NCBI RefSeq assembly: GCF_037975245.1
Contig: NC_092569.1
Location: 2,581,501 to 2,645,500, forward strand
Length of the DNA stretch: 64,000 nt
Reading direction: 5' to 3'
From: Apostichopus japonicus
Lineage: Eukaryota > Echinodermata > Holothuroidea > Aspidochirotida > Stichopodidae
Part shown: positions 1 through 15,420 of the stretch, one piece after another
Layout of the letters: the number at the start of each line of letters is the position of its first letter
Position numbering within the stretch: the first letter of the stretch is position 1
The notes under the pieces: model-generated
The model's input: only the letters and a program-made list of their open reading frames with translations
Told to the model about the DNA's origin: nothing
The model's database searches: none
Program-made: the position numbers and the translations under genes

Positions 1-3000
1 AATTCTTCCCAAAATTGTACCTGCGGTGTGTGGCGCCATTTTGATTCCTTTACAGGTGATAAAAGTAGTATAAACAGTCATATTTTGGTGGGAAATTGAA
101 ATTAATAAACCATATCTTGACGTCATTTCATATCAAATTGAAATGACTAAAACTTCCTCGAATTCCACTTTTGTCACGCGAGAAGCGTTTATTTGGGTTC
201 TGGGAATCCCTATAAGTATCCTGAGAGAAATTTGAGAACTTTCATTTTTGGCCGAAATTTGGCAATTTTGTAAGGCTATACCCTTATGATTTTATTCGAT
301 TTTGGCCAAAATCACGACTTTTTTTAATTCTTCCCAAAATTGTACCTGCGTTGTGTGTGGCGCCATTTTGATTCCTTTACAGGTGATAAAAGTAGTATAA
401 ACAGTCATATTTTGGTGGGAAATTGAAATTAATAAACCATATCTTGACGTCATTTCATATCAAATTGAAATGACTAAAACTTCCTCGAATTCCACTTTTG
501 TCACGCGAGAAGCGTTTATTTGGGTTCTGGGAATCCCTATAAGTATCCTGAGAGAAATTTGAGAACTTTCATTTTTTGGCCGAAATTTGGCAATTTTGTA
601 AGGCTATACCCTTATGATTTTATTCGATTTTGGCCAAAATCACGACTTTTTTTAATTCTTCCCAAAATTGTACCTGCGGTGTGTGGCGCCCTTTTGATTC
701 CTTTACTGGTGATAAAAGTAGATTAATCAGTCATATTTTGGTGGGAAATTGAAATTAATAAACCATATCTTGACGTCATTTCATATCAAATTGAAATGAC
801 TAAAACTTCCTCGAATTCCACTTTTGTCACGCGAGAAGCGTTTATTTGAGTTCTGGGAATCCCTATAGGTATCCTGAGAGAAATTTGAGAACTTTCATTT
901 TTGGCCGAAATTTGGCAATTTTGTAAGGCTATACCCTTATGATTTTTATTCGATTTTGGCCAAAATCACGACTTTTTTTAATTCTTCCCAAATTTGTACC
1001 TGCGGTGTGTGGCGCCCTTTTGATTCCTTTACAGGTGATAAAAGTAGTATAAACAGTCATATTTTGGTGGAAAATTGAAATTAATAAACCATATCTTGAC
1101 GTCATTTCATATCAAATTGAAATGACTAAAACTTCCTCGAATTCCACTTTTGTCACGCGAGAAGCGTTTATTTGGGTTCTGGGAATCTGGGAATAAGTAT
1201 CCTGAGAGAAATTTGAGAACTTTCATCTTTGGCCGAAATTTGGCAATTTTGTAAGGCCCTTATGATTTTATTCGATTTTGGCCAAAATCACGACTTTTTT
1301 TAATTCTTCCCAAATTTGTACCTGCGGTGTGTGGCGCCCTTTTGATTCCTTTACAGGTGATAAAAGTAGTATAAACAGTCATATTTTGGTGGAAAATTGA
1401 AATTAATAAACCATATCTTGACGTCATTTCATATCAAATTGAAATGACTAAAACTTCCTCGAATTCCACTTTTGTCACGCGAGAAGCGTTTATTTGGGTT
1501 CTGGGAATCCCTATAAGTATCCTGAGAGAAATTTGAGAACTTTCTTTTTTGGCCGAAATTTGGCAATTTTGTAAGGCTATACCCTTATGATTTTATTCGA
1601 TTTTGGCCAAAATCACGACTTTTTTAATTCTTCCCAAAATTGTACCTGCGGTGTGTGGCGCCCTTTTGATTCCTTTCCAGGTGATCAGAGCAGAATAAAC
1701 AGTCACATTTTGGTGAAAATTGAAATTAATAAACCATATCTTGACGTCATTTCATATCAAATTGAAATGACTAAAACTTCCTCGAATTCCACTTTTGTCA
1801 CGCGAGAAGCGTTTATTTGGGTTCTGGGAATCCCTATAAGTATCCTGAGAGAAATTTGAGAACTTTCATTTTTGGCCGAAATTTGGCAATTTTGTAAGGC
1901 TATACCCTTATGATTTTATTCGATTTTGGCCAAAATCACGACTTTTTTAATTCTTCCCAAAATTGTACCTGCGGTGTGTGGCGCCCTTTTGATTCCTTTA
2001 CAGGCGATCAGAGCAGAATAAACAGTCACATTTCGGTGAAAATTGACATTTAAAAACCATATCTTGACGTCATTTCATATCAAATTGAAATGACTAAAAC
2101 TTCCTCGAATTCCACTTTTGTCACGCGAGAAGCGTTTATTTGGGTTCTGGGAATCCCTATAAGTATCCTGAGAGAAATTTGAGAACTTTCATTTTTGGCC
2201 GAAATTTGGCAATTTTGTATTATGATTTTGTATTATGATTTTATTCGAATTTGGCCAAAATCACGACTTTTTTTAATTCTTCCCAAATTTGTTCCTGCGG
2301 TGTGTGGCGCCCTTTTGATTCCTTTACAGGTGATAAAAGTAGTATAAACAGTCATATTTTGGTGGAAAATTGAAATTAATAAACCATATCTTGACGTCAT
2401 TTCATATCAAATTGAAATGATTAAAACTTCCTCGAATTCCACTTTTGTCACGTGAGAAGCGTTGATTTCGGTTCTGGGAATCCCTATAAGGATCCTGAGA
2501 GAAATTTGAGAACTTTCATTTTTGGCCGAAACTTGGCAATTTTGTAAGGCTATACCCATATGAAATGACTAAAACTTCGTCGAATTCCACTTTGGTCACG
2601 CGAGAAGCGTTTATTTGGGTTCTGGGAATCCCTATAAGTATCCTGAGAGAAATTTGAGAACTTTCATTTTTGGCCGAAATTTGGCAATTTTGTAAGGCTA
2701 TACCCTTATGATTTTATTCGATTTTGGCCAAAATCACGACTTTTTTTAATTCTTCCCAAAATTGTACCTGCGGTGTGTGGCGCCATTTTGATTCCTTTAC
2801 AGGTGATAAAAGTAGTATAAACAGTCATATTTTGGTGGAAAATTGAAATTAATAAACCATATCTTGACGTCATTTCATATCAAATTGAAATGACTAAAAC
2901 TTCCTCGAATTCCACTTTTGTCACGCGAGAAGCGTTTATTTGGGTTCTGGGAATCCCTATAAGTATCCTGAGAGAAATTTGAGAACTTTCATTTTTGGCC

Positions 3001-6000
3001 GAAATTTGGCAATTTTGTAAGGCTATACCCTTATGATTTTATTCGATTTTGGCCAAAATCACGACTTTTTTAATTCTTCCCAAAATTGTACCTGCGGTGT
3101 GTGGCGCCCTTTTGATTCCTTTACAGGCGATCAGAGCAGAATAAACAGTCACATTTTGGTGAAAATTGAAATTAATAAACCATATCTTGACGTCATTTCA
3201 TATCAAATTGAAATGACTAAAACTTCCTCGAATTCCACTTTTGTCACGCGAGAAGCGTTTATTTGGGTTCTGGGAATCCCTATAAGTATCCTGAGAGAAA
3301 TTTGAGAACTTTCATTTTTGGCCGAAATTTGGCAATTTTGTACGGCTATACCCTTATGATTTTATTCGATTTTGGCCAAAATCACGACTTTTTTTAATTC
3401 TTCCCAAAATTGTACCTGCGTTGTGTGTGGCGCCATTTTGATTCCTTTACAGGTGATAAAAGTAGTATAAACAGTCATATTTTGGTGGGAAATTGAAATT
3501 AATAAACCATATCTTGACGTCATTTCATATCAAATTGAAATGATTAAAACTTCCTCGAATTCCACTTTTGTCACGTGAGAAGCGTTGATTTCGGTTCTGG
3601 GAATCCCTATAAGGATCCTGAGAGAAATTTGAGAACTTTCATTTTTGGCCGAAACTTGGCAATTTTGTAAGGCTATACCCATATGAAATGACTAAAACTT
3701 CGTCGAATTCCACTTTGGTCACGCGAAAAGCGTTTATTTGGGTTCTGGGAATCCCTATAAGTATCCTGAGAGAAATTTGAGAACTTTCATTTTTGGCCGA
3801 AATTTGGCAATTTTGTAAGGCTATACCCTTATGATTTTATTCGATTTTGGCCAAAATCACGACTTTTTTTAATTCTTCCCAAAATTGTACCTGCGGTGTG
3901 TGGCGCCAATTTGATTCCTTTACAGGTGATAAAAGTAGTATAAACAGTCATATTTTGGTGGAAAATTGAAATTAATAAACCATATCTTGACGTCATTTCA
4001 TATCAAATTGAAATGACTAAAACTTCCTCGAATTCCACTTTTGTCACGCGAGAAGCGTTTATTTGGGTTCTGGGAATCCCTATAAGTATCCTGAGAGAAA
4101 TTTGAGAACTTTCATTTTTGGCCGAAATTTGGCAATTTTGTAAGGCTATACCCTTATGATTTTATTCGATTTTGGCCAAAATCACGACTTTTTTTAATTC
4201 TTCCCAAAATTGTACCTGCGGTGTGTGGCGCCCTTTTGATTCCTTTACTGGTGATAAAAGTAGATTAATCAGTCATATTTTGGTGGGAAATTGAAATTAA
4301 TAAACCATATCTTGACGTCATTTCATATCAATTTGAAATGACTAAAACTTCCTCGAATTCCACTTTTGTCACGCGAGAAGCGTTTATTTGAGTTCTGGGA
4401 ATCCCTATAAGTATCCTGAGAGAATTGTGAGAACTTTCATTTTTGGCCGAAATTTGGCAATTTTGTAAGGCTATACCCTTATGATTTTATTCGATTTTGG
4501 CCAAAATCACGACTTTTTTTAATTCTTCCCAAAATTGTACCTGCCGTGTGTGGCGCCCTTTTGATTCCTTTACAGGTGATAAAAGTAGTATAAACAGTCA
4601 CATTTCGGTGAAAATTGAAATTAATAAACCATATCTTGACGTCATTTCATATCAAATTGAAATGACTAAAACTTCGTCGAATTCCACTTTTGTCACGCGA
4701 GAAGCGTTGATTTGAGTTCTGGGAATCCCTATAAGTATCCTGAGAGAAATTTGAGAACTTTCATTTTTGGCCGAAATTTGGCAATTTTGTAAGGCTATAC
4801 CCTTATGATTTTATTCGATTTTGGCCAAAATCACGACTTTTTTTAATTCTTCCCAAAATTGTACCTGCGGTGTGTGGCGCCCTTTTGATTCCTTTACAGG
4901 TGATCAGAGCAGAATAAACAGTCATATTTTGGTGGGAAATTGAAATTAATAAACCATATCTTGACGTCATTTCATATCAAATTGAAATGACTAAAACTTC
5001 CTCGAATTCCACTTTTGTCACGCGAGAAGCGTTTATTTGGTTTCTGGGAATCCCTATAAGTATCCTGAGAGAAATTTGAGAACTTTCATATTTGGCCGAA
5101 ATTTGGCAATTTTGTAAGGCTATGCCCTTATGATTTTATTCGATTTTGGCCAAAATCACGACTTTTTTTAATTCTTCCCAAAATTGTACCTGCGGTGTGT
5201 GGCGCCCTTTTGATTCCTTTACAGGTGATCAGAGCAGAATAAACAGTCATATTTTGGTGGGAAATTGAAATTAATAAACCATATCTTGACGTCATTTCAT
5301 ATCAAATTGAAATGACTAAAACTTCCTCGAATTCCACTTTTGTCACGCGAGAAGCGTTTATTTGGGTTCTGGGAATCCCTATAAGTATCCTGAGAGAAAT
5401 TTGAGAACTTTCATTTTTGGCCGAAATTTGGCAATTTTGTAAAGCTATACCCTTATGATTTTATTCGATTTTGGCCAAAATCACGACTTTTTTAATTCTT
5501 CCCAAAATTGTACCTGCGTTGTGTGTGGCGCCATTTTGATTCCTTTACAGGTGATAAAAGTAGTATAAACAGTCATATTTTGGTGGGAAATTGAAATTAA
5601 TAAACCATATCTTGACGTCATTTCATATCAAATTGAAATGACTAAAACTTCCTCGAAATCCACTTTTGTCACGTGAGAAGCGTTTATTTGGGTTCTGGGA
5701 ATCCCTATAAGTATCCTGAGAGATATTTGAGAACTTTCATTTTTGGCCGAAATTTGGCAATTTTGTAAGGCTATATACCCTTTTGTAAGGCTATACCTTT
5801 ATGATTTTATTCGATTTTGGCCAAAATCACGACTTTTTTTAATTCTTCCCAAAATTGTACCTGCGGTGTGTGGCGCCCTTTTGATTCCTTTACAGGTGAT
5901 CAGAGCAGAATAAACAGTCATATTTTGGTGGAAAATTGAAATTAATAAACCATATCTTGACGTCATTTCATATCAAATTGAAATGACTAAAACTTCCTCG

Positions 6001-6774
6001 AATTCCACTTTTGTCACGTTAGAAGCGTTTATTTGGGTTCTGGGAATCCCTATAAGTATCCTGAGAGAAATTTGAGAACTTTCATTTTTGGCCGAAATTT
6101 GGCAATTTTGTAAGGCTATACCCTTATGATTTTATTCGATTTTGGCCAAAATCACGACTTTTTTTAATTCTTCCCAAAATTGTACCTGCGGTGTGTGGCG
6201 CCCTTTTGATTCCTTTACAGGCGATCAGAGCAGAATAAACAGTCACATTTCGGTGAAAATTGAAATTAATAAACCATATCTTGACGTCATTTCATATCAA
6301 ATTGAAATGACTAAAACTTCGTCGAATTCCACTTTTGTCACGCGAGAAGCGTTGATTTGAGTTCTGGGAATCCCTATAAGTATCCTGAGAGAAATTTGAG
6401 AACTTTCATTTTTGGCCGAAATTTGGCAATTTTGTAAGGCTATACCCTTATGATTTTATTCGATTTTGGCCAAAATCACGACTTTTTTTAATTCTTCCCA
6501 AAATTGTACCTGCGGTGTGTGGCGCCCTTTTGATTCCTTTACAGGTGATCAGAGCAGAATAAACAGTCATATTTTGGTGGAAAATTGAAATTAATAAACC
6601 ATATCTTGACGTCATTTCATATCAAATTGAAATGACTAAAACTTCCTCGAATTCCACTTTTGTCACGCGAGAAGCGTTTATTTGGGTTCTGGGAATCCCT
6701 ATAAGTATCCTGAGAGAAATTTGAGAACTTTCATTTTTGGCCGAAATTTGGCAATTTTGTAAGGCTATACCCTT

Positions 6775-8760
6775 ATGATTTTATTCGATTTTGGCCAAAA
6801 TCACGACTTTTTTAATTCTTCCCAAAATTGTACCTGCGGTGTGTGGCGCCCTTTTGATTCCTTTACAGGCGATCAGAGCAGAATAAACAGTCACATTTTG
6901 GTGAAAATTGAAATTAATAAACCATATCTTGACGTCATTTCATATCAAATTGAAATGACTAAAACTTCCTCGAATTCCACTTTTGTCACGCGAGAAGCGT
7001 TTATTTGGGTTCTGGGAATCCCTATAAGTATCCTGAGAGAAATTTGAGAACTTTCATTTTTGGCCGAAATTTGGCAATTTTGTAAAGCTATACCCTTATG
7101 ATTTTATTCGATTTTGGCCAAAATCACGACTTTTTTTAATTCTTCCCAAAATTGTACCTGCGGTGTGTGGCGCCCTTTTGATTCCTTTACCGGTGATCAG
7201 AGCAGAATAAACAGTCATATTTTGGTGGAAAATTGAAATTAATAAACCATATCTTGACGTCATTTCATATCAAATTGAAATGACTAAAACTTCCTCGAAA
7301 TCCACTTTTGTCACGTGAGAAGCGTTTATTTGGGTTCTGGGAATCCCTATAAGTATCCTGAGAGATATTTGAGAACTTTCATTTTTGGCCGAAATTTGGC
7401 AATTTTGTAAGGCTATATACCCTTTTGTAAGGCTATACCTTTATGATTTTATTCGATTTTGGCCAAAATCACGACTTTTTTTAATTCTTCCCAAAATTGT
7501 ACCTGCGGTGTGTGGCGCCCTTTTGATTCCTTTACAGGTGATCAGAGCAGAATAAACAGTCATATTTTGGTGGAAAATTGAAATTAATAAACCATATCTT
7601 GACGTCATTTCATATCAAATTGAAATGACTAAAACTTCCTCGAATTCCACTTTTGTCACGCGAGAAGCGTTTATTTGGGTTCTGGGAATCCCTATAAGTA
7701 TCCTGAGAGAAATTTGAGAACTTTCATTTTTGGCCGAAATTTGGCAATTTTGTAAGGCTATACCCTTATGATTTTATTCGATTTTGGCCAAAATCACGAC
7801 TTTTTTAATTCTTCCCAAAATTGTACCTGCGGTGTGTGGCGCCCTTTTGATTCCTTTACAGGCGATCAGAGCAGAATAAACAGTCACATTTTGGTGAAAA
7901 TTGAAATTAATAAACCATATCTTGACGTCATTTCATATCAAATTGAAATGACTAAAACTTCCTCGAATTCCACTTTTGTCACGCGAGAAGCGTTTATTTG
8001 GGTTCTGGGAATCCCTATAAGTATCCTGAGAGAAATTTGAGAACTTTCATTTTTGGCCGAAATTTGGCAATTTTGTAAAGCTATACCCTTATGATTTTAT
8101 TCGATTTTGGCCAAAATCACGACTTTTTTTAATTCTTCCCAAAATTGTACCTGCGGTGTGTGGCGCCCTTTTGATTCCTTTACCGGTGATCAGAGCAGAA
8201 TAAACAGTCATATTTTGGTGGAAAATTGAAATTAATAAACCATATCTTGACGTCATTTCATATCAAATTGAAATGACTAAAACTTCCTCGAAATCCACTT
8301 TTGTCACGTGAGAAGCGTTTATTTGGGTTCTGGGAATCCCTATAAGTATCCTGAGAGATATTTGAGAACTTTCATTTTTGGCCGAAATTTGGCAATTTTG
8401 TAAGGCTATATACCCTTTTGTAAGGCTATACCTTTATGATTTTATTCGATTTTGGCCAAAATCACGACTTTTTTTAATTCTTCCCAAAATTGTACCTGCG
8501 GTGTGTGGCGCCCTTTTGATTCCTTTACAGGTGATCAGAGCAGAATAAACAGTCATATTTTGGTGGAAAATTGAAATTAATAAACCATATCTTGACGTCA
8601 TTTCATATCAAATTGAAATGACTAAAACTTCCTCGAATTCCACTTTTGTCACGTTAGAAGCGTTTATTTGGGTTCTGGGAATCCCTATAAGTATCCTGAG
8701 AGAAATTTGAGAACTTTCATTTTTGGCCGAAATTTGGCAATTTTGTAAGGCTATACCCTT
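6775..8760 (+). repeat. Tandem duplication of a three-monomer block (993 bp)
   Basis: The block starting at 6,775 recurs at 7,768, an offset of 993 bp, which is three monomers. Both copies share rare markers in the same order: 'tgtaaagcta', 'tttaccggtgatcag', 'cctcgaaatcc', 'gagatatttgag' and a 20-bp internal duplication. The copies part company near 7,640/8,648, where the second has 'gtcacgtta'. That marker is shared with 6,013 at an offset of 2,635 bp, so this duplication lies inside a larger one. Confidence 0.75.
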
Positions 8761-11700
8761 ATGATTTTATTCGATTTTGGCCAAAATCACGACTTTTTTT
8801 AATTCTTCCCAAAATTGTACCTGCGGTGTGTGGCGCCCTTTTGATTCCTTTACAGGCGATCAGAGCAGAATAAACAGTCACATTTCGGTGAAAATTGAAA
8901 TTAATAAACCATATCTTGACGTCATTTCATATCAAATTGAAATGACTAAAACTTCGTCGAATTCCACTTTTGTCACGCGAGAAGCGTTGATTTGAGTTCT
9001 GGGAATCCCTATAAGTATCCTGAGAGAAATTTGAGAACTTTCATTTTTGGCCGAAATTTGGCAATTTTGTAAGGCTATACCCTTATGATTTTATTCGATT
9101 TTGGCCAAAATCACGACTTTTTTTAATTCTTCCCAAAATTGTACCTGCGGTGTGTGGCGCCCTTTTGATTCCTTTACAGGTGATCAGAGCAGAATAAACA
9201 GTCATATTTTGGTGGAAAATTGAAATTAATAAACCATATCTTGACGTCATTTCATATCAAATTGAAATGACTAAAACTTCCTCGAATTCCACTTTTGTCA
9301 CGCGAGAAGCGTTTATTTGGGTTCTGGGAATCCCTATAAGTATCCTGAGAGAAATTTGAGAACTTTCATTTTTGGCCGAAATTTGGCAATTTTGTAAGGC
9401 TATACCCTTATGATTTTATTCGATTTTGGCCAAAATCACGACTTTTTTAATTCTTCCCAAAATTGTACCTGCGGTGTGTGGCGCCCTTTTGATTCCTTTA
9501 CAGGCGATCAGAGCAGAATAAACAGTCACATTTTGGTGAAAATTGAAATTAATAAACCATATCTTGACGTCATTTCATATCAAATTGAAATGACTAAAAC
9601 TTCCTCGAATTCCACTTTTGTCACGCGAGAAGCGTTTATTTGGGTTCTGGGAATCCCTATAAGTATCCTGAGAGAAATTTGAGAACTTTCATTTTTGGCC
9701 GAAATTTGGCAATTTTGTACGGCTATACCCTTATGATTTTATTCGATTTTGGCCAAAATCACGACTTTTTTAATTCTTCCCAAAATTGTACCTGCGTTGT
9801 GTGTGGCGCCATTTTGATTCCTTTACAGGTGATAAAAGTAGTATAAACAGTCATATTTTGGTGGGAAATTGAAATTAATAAACCATATCTTGACGTCATT
9901 TCATATCAAATTGAAATGATTAAAACTTCCTCGAATTCCACTTTTGTCACGTGAGAAGCGTTGATTTCGGTTCTGGGAATCCCTATAAGGATCCTGAGAG
10001 AAATTTGAGAACTTTCATTTTTGGCCGAAACTTGGCAATTTTGTAAGGCTATACCCATATGAAATGACTAAAACTTCGTCGAATTCCACTTTGGTCACGC
10101 GAGAAGCGTTTATTTGGGTTCTGGGAATCCCTATAAGTATCCTGAGAGAAATTTGAGAACTTTCATTTTTGGCCGAAATTTGGCAATTTTGTAAGGCTAT
10201 ACCCTTATGATTTTATTCGATTTTGGCCAAAATCACGACTTTTTTTAATTCTTCCCAAAATTGTACCTGCGGTGTGTGGCGCCCTTTTGATTCCTTTACC
10301 GGTGATCAGAGCAGAATAAACAGTCATATTTTGGTGGAAAATTGAAATTAATAAACCATATCTTGACGTCATTTCATATCAAATTGAAATGACTAAAACT
10401 TCCTCGAAATCCACTTTTGTCACGTGAGAAGCGTTTATTTGGGTTCTGGGAATCCCTATAAGTATCCTGAGAGATATTTGAGAACTTTCATTTTTGGCCG
10501 AAATTTGGCAATTTTGTAAGGCTATATACCCTTTTGTAAGGCTATACCTTTATGATTTTATTCGATTTTGGCCAAAATCACGACTTTTTTTAATTCTTCC
10601 CAAAATTGTACCTGCGGTGTGTGGCGCCCTTTTGATTCCTTTACAGGTGATCAGAGCAGAATAAACAGTCATATTTTGGTGGAAAATTGAAATTAATAAA
10701 CCATATCTTGACGTCATTTCATATCAAATTGAAATGACTAAAACTTCCTCGAATTCCACTTTTGTCACGTGAGAAGCGTTTATTTGGGTTCTGGGAATCC
10801 CTATAAGTATCCTGAGAGAAATTTGAGAACTTTCATTTTTGGCCGAAATTTGGCAATTTTGTAAGGCTATACCCTTATGATTTTATTCGATTTTGGCCAA
10901 AATCACGACTTTTTTTAATTCTTCCCAAAATTGTACCTGCGTTGTGTGTGGCGTTATTTTGATTCCTTTACAGGTGATAAAAGTAGTATAAACAGTCATA
11001 TTTTGGTGGAAAATTGAAATTAATAAACCATATCTTGACGTCATTTCATATCAAATTGAAATGACTAAAACTTCCTCGAATTCCACTTTTGTCACGCGTG
11101 AAGCGTTTATTTGGTTTCTGGGAATCCCTATAAGTATCCTGAGAGAAATTTGAGAACTTTCATTTTTGGCCGAAATTTGGCAATTTTGTAAGGCTATACC
11201 CTTATGATTTTATTCGATTTTGGCCAAAATCACGACTTTTTTTAATTCTTCCCAAAATTGTACCTGCGGTGTGTGGCGCCCTTTTGATTCCTTTACAGGC
11301 GATCAGAGCAGAATCAACAGTCACATTTCGGTGAAAATTGAAATTAATAAACCATATCTTGACGTCATTTCATATCAAATTGAAATGACTAAAACTTCGT
11401 CGAATTCCACTTTTGTCACGCGAGAAGCGTTGATTTGAGTTCTGGGAATCCCTATAAGTATCCTGAGAGAAATTTGAGAACTTTCATTTTTGGCCGAAAT
11501 TTGGCAATTTTGTAAGGCATACCCTTATGATTTTATTCGATTTTGGCCAAAATCACGACTTTTTTTAATTCTTCCCAAAATTGTACCTGCGGTGTGTGGC
11601 GCCCTTTTGATTCCTTTACAGGTGATCAGAGCAGAATAAACAGTCATATTTTGGTGGAAAATTGAAATTAATAAACCATATCTTGACGTCATTTCATATC

Positions 11701-11851
11701 AAATTGAAATGACTAAAACTTCCTCGAATTCCACTTTTGTCACGCGAGAAGCGTTTATTTGGGTTCTGGGAATCCCTATAAGTATCCTGAGAGAAATTTG
11801 AGAACTTTCATTTTTGGCCGAAATTTGGCAATTTTGTAAGGCTATACCCTT

Positions 11852-14800
11852 ATGATTTTATTCGATTTTGGCCAAAATCACGACTTTTTTAATTCTTCCC
11901 AAAATTGTACCTGCGGTGTGTGGCGCCCTTTTGATTCCTTTACAGGCGATCAGAGCAGAATAAACAGTCACATTTTGGTGAAAATTGAAATTAATAAACC
12001 ATATCTTGACGTCATTTCATATCAAATTGAAATGACTAAAACTTCCTCGAATTCCACTTTTGTCACGCGAGAAGCGTTTATTTGGGTTCTGGGAATCCCT
12101 ATAAGTATCCTGAGAGAAATTTGAGAACTTTCATTTTTGGCCGAAATTTGGCAATTTTGTACGGCTATACCCTTATGATTTTATTCGATTTTGGCCAAAA
12201 TCACGACTTTTTTTAATTCTTCCCAAAATTGTACCTGCGTTGTGTGTGGCGCCATTTTGATTCCTTTACAGGTGATAAAAGTAGTATAAACAGTCATATT
12301 TTGGTGGGAAATTGAAATTAATAAACCATATCTTGACGTCATTTCATATCAAATTGAAATGATTAAAACTTCCTCGAATTCCACTTTTGTCACGTGAGAA
12401 GCGTTGATTTCGGTTCTGGGAATCCCTATAAGGATCCTGAGAGAAATTTGAGAACTTTCATTTTTGGCCGAAACTTGGCAATTTTGTAAGGCTATACCCA
12501 TATGAAATGACTAAAACTTCGTCGAATTCCACTTTGGTCACGCGAGAAGCGTTTATTTGGGTTCTGGGAATCCCTATAAGTATCCTGAGAGAAATTTGAG
12601 AACTTTCATTTTTGGCCGAAATTTGGCAATTTTGTAAGGCTATACCCTTATGATTTTATTCGATTTTGGCCAAAATCACGACTTTTTTTAATTCTTCCCA
12701 AAATTGTACCTGCGGTGTGTGGCGCCCTTTTGATTCCTTTACCGGTGATCAGAGCAGAATAAACAGTCATATTTTGGTGGAAAATTGAAATTAATAAACC
12801 ATATCTTGACGTCATTTCATATCAAATTGAAATGACTAAAACTTCCTCGAAATCCACTTTTGTCACGTGAGAAGCGTTTATTTGGGTTCTGGGAATCCCT
12901 ATAAGTATCCTGAGAGATATTTGAGAACTTTCATTTTTGGCCGAAATTTGGCAATTTTGTAAGGCTATATACCCTTTTGTAAGGCTATACCTTTATGATT
13001 TTATTCGATTTTGGCCAAAATCACGACTTTTTTTAATTCTTCCCAAAATTGTACCTGCGGTGTGTGGCGCCCTTTTGATTCCTTTACAGGCGATCAGAGC
13101 AGAATAAACAGTCATATTTTGGTGGAAAATTGAAATTAATAAACCATATCTTGACGTCATTTCATATCAAATTGAAATGACTAAAACTTCCTCGAATTCC
13201 ACTTTTGTCACGCGTGAAGCGTTTATTTGGTTTCTGGGAATCCCTATAAGTATCCTGAGAGAAATTTGAGAACTTTCATTTTTGGCCGAAATTTGGCAAT
13301 TTTGTAAGGCTATACCCTTATGATTTTATTCGATTTTGGCCAAAATCACGACTTTTTTTAATTCTTCCCAAAATTGTACCTGCGGTGTGTGGCGCCCTTT
13401 TGATTCGTTTACAGGTGATAAAAGTAGTATAAACAGTCATATTTTGGTGGTAAAGTGAAATTAATAAACCATATCTTGACGTCATTTCATATCAAATTGA
13501 AATGACTAAAACTTCCTCGAATTCCACTTTTGTCACGCGAGAAGCGTTTATTTGGGTTCTGGGAATCCCTATAAGTATCCTGAGAGAAATTTGAGAACTT
13601 TCATTTTTGGCCGAAATTTGGCAATTTTGTAAGGCTATACCCTTATGATTTTATTCGATTTTGGCCAAAATCACGACTTTTTTAATTCTTCCCAAAATTG
13701 TACCTGCGGTGTGTGGCGCCCTTTTGATTCCTTTACAGGCGATCAGAGCAGAATAAACAGTCACATTTTGGTGAAAATTGAAATTAATAAACCATATCTT
13801 GACGTCATTTCATATCAAATTGAAATGACTAAAACTTCCTCGAATTCCACTTTTGTCACGCGAGAAGCGTTTATTTGGGTTCTGGGAATCCCTATAAGTA
13901 TCCTGAGAGAAATTTGAGAACTTTCATTTTTGGCCGAAATTTGGCAATTTTGTACGGCTATACCCTTATGATTTTATTCGATTTTGGCCAAAATCACGAC
14001 TTTTTTTAATTCTTCCCAAAATTGTACCTGCGTTGTGTGTGGCGCCATTTTGATTCCTTTACAGGTGATAAAAGTAGTATAAACAGTCATATTTTGGTGG
14101 GAAATTGAAATTAATAAACCATATCTTGACGTCATTTCATATCAAATTGAAATGATTAAAACTTCCTCGAATTCCACTTTTGTCACGTGAGAAGCGTTGA
14201 TTTCGGTTCTGGGAATCCCTATAAGGATCCTGAGAGAAATTTGAGAACTTTCATTTTTGGCCGAAACTTGGCAATTTTGTAAGGCTATACCCATATGAAA
14301 TGACTAAAACTTCGTCGAATTCCACTTTGGTCACGCGAGAAGCGTTTATTTGGGTTCTGGGAATCCCTATAAGTATCCTGAGAGAAATTTGAGAACTTTC
14401 ATTTTTGGCCGAAATTTGGCAATTTTGTAAGGCTATACCCTTATGATTTTATTCGATTTTGGCCAAAATCACGACTTTTTTTAATTCTTCCCAAAATTGT
14501 ACCTGCGGTGTGTGGCGCCCTTTTGATTCCTTTACCGGTGATCAGAGCAGAATAAACAGTCATATTTTGGTGGAAAATTGAAATTAATAAACCATATCTT
14601 GACGTCATTTCATATCAAATTGAAATGACTAAAACTTCCTCGAAATCCACTTTTGTCACGTGAGAAGCGTTTATTTGGGTTCTGGGAATCCCTATAAGTA
14701 TCCTGAGAGATATTTGAGAACTTTCATTTTTGGCCGAAATTTGGCAATTTTGTAAGGCTATATACCCTTTTGTAAGGCTATACCTTTATGATTTTATTCG

Positions 14801-15420
14801 ATTTTGGCCAAAATCACGACTTTTTTTAATTCTTCCCAAAATTGTACCTGCGGTGTGTGGCGCCCTTTTGATTCCTTTACAGGCGATCAGAGCAGAATAA
14901 ACAGTCATATTTTGGTGGAAAATTGAAATTAATAAACCATATCTTGACGTCATTTCATATCAAATTGAAATGACTAAAACTTCCTCGAATTCCACTTTTG
15001 TCACGCGTGAAGCGTTTATTTGGTTTCTGGGAATCCCTATAAGTATCCTGAGAGAAATTTGAGAACTTTCATTTTTGGCCGAAATTTGGCAATTTTGTAA
15101 GGCTATACCCTTATGATTTTATTCGATTTTGGCCAAAATCACGACTTTTTTTAATTCTTCCCAAAATTGTAGCTGCGGTGTGTGGCGCCCTTTTGATTCC
15201 TTTACAGGTGATAAAAGTAGTATAAACAGTCATATTTTGGTGGTAAAGTGAAATTAATAAACCATATCTTGACGTCATTTCATATCAAATTGAAATGACT
15301 AAAACTTCCTCGAAATCCACTTTTGTCACGCGAGAATCGTTTATTTGGGTTCTGGGAATCCCTATAAGTATCCTGAGAGAAATTTGAGAACTTTCATTTT
15401 TGGCCGAAATTTGGCAATTT
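11852..15420 (+). repeat. Tandem duplication, 1,793-bp higher-order unit
   Basis: Markers at 11,852, 13,081, 13,207 ('cacgcgtgaagcg') and 13,445 ('ggtggtaaagtg') recur at 13,645, 14,874, 15,000 and 15,238. All are offset by 1,793 bp. The unit includes one short monomer, at 12,502 and 14,294. Unequal crossing-over or replication slippage of a multi-monomer block is the simple explanation. Confidence 0.8.
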
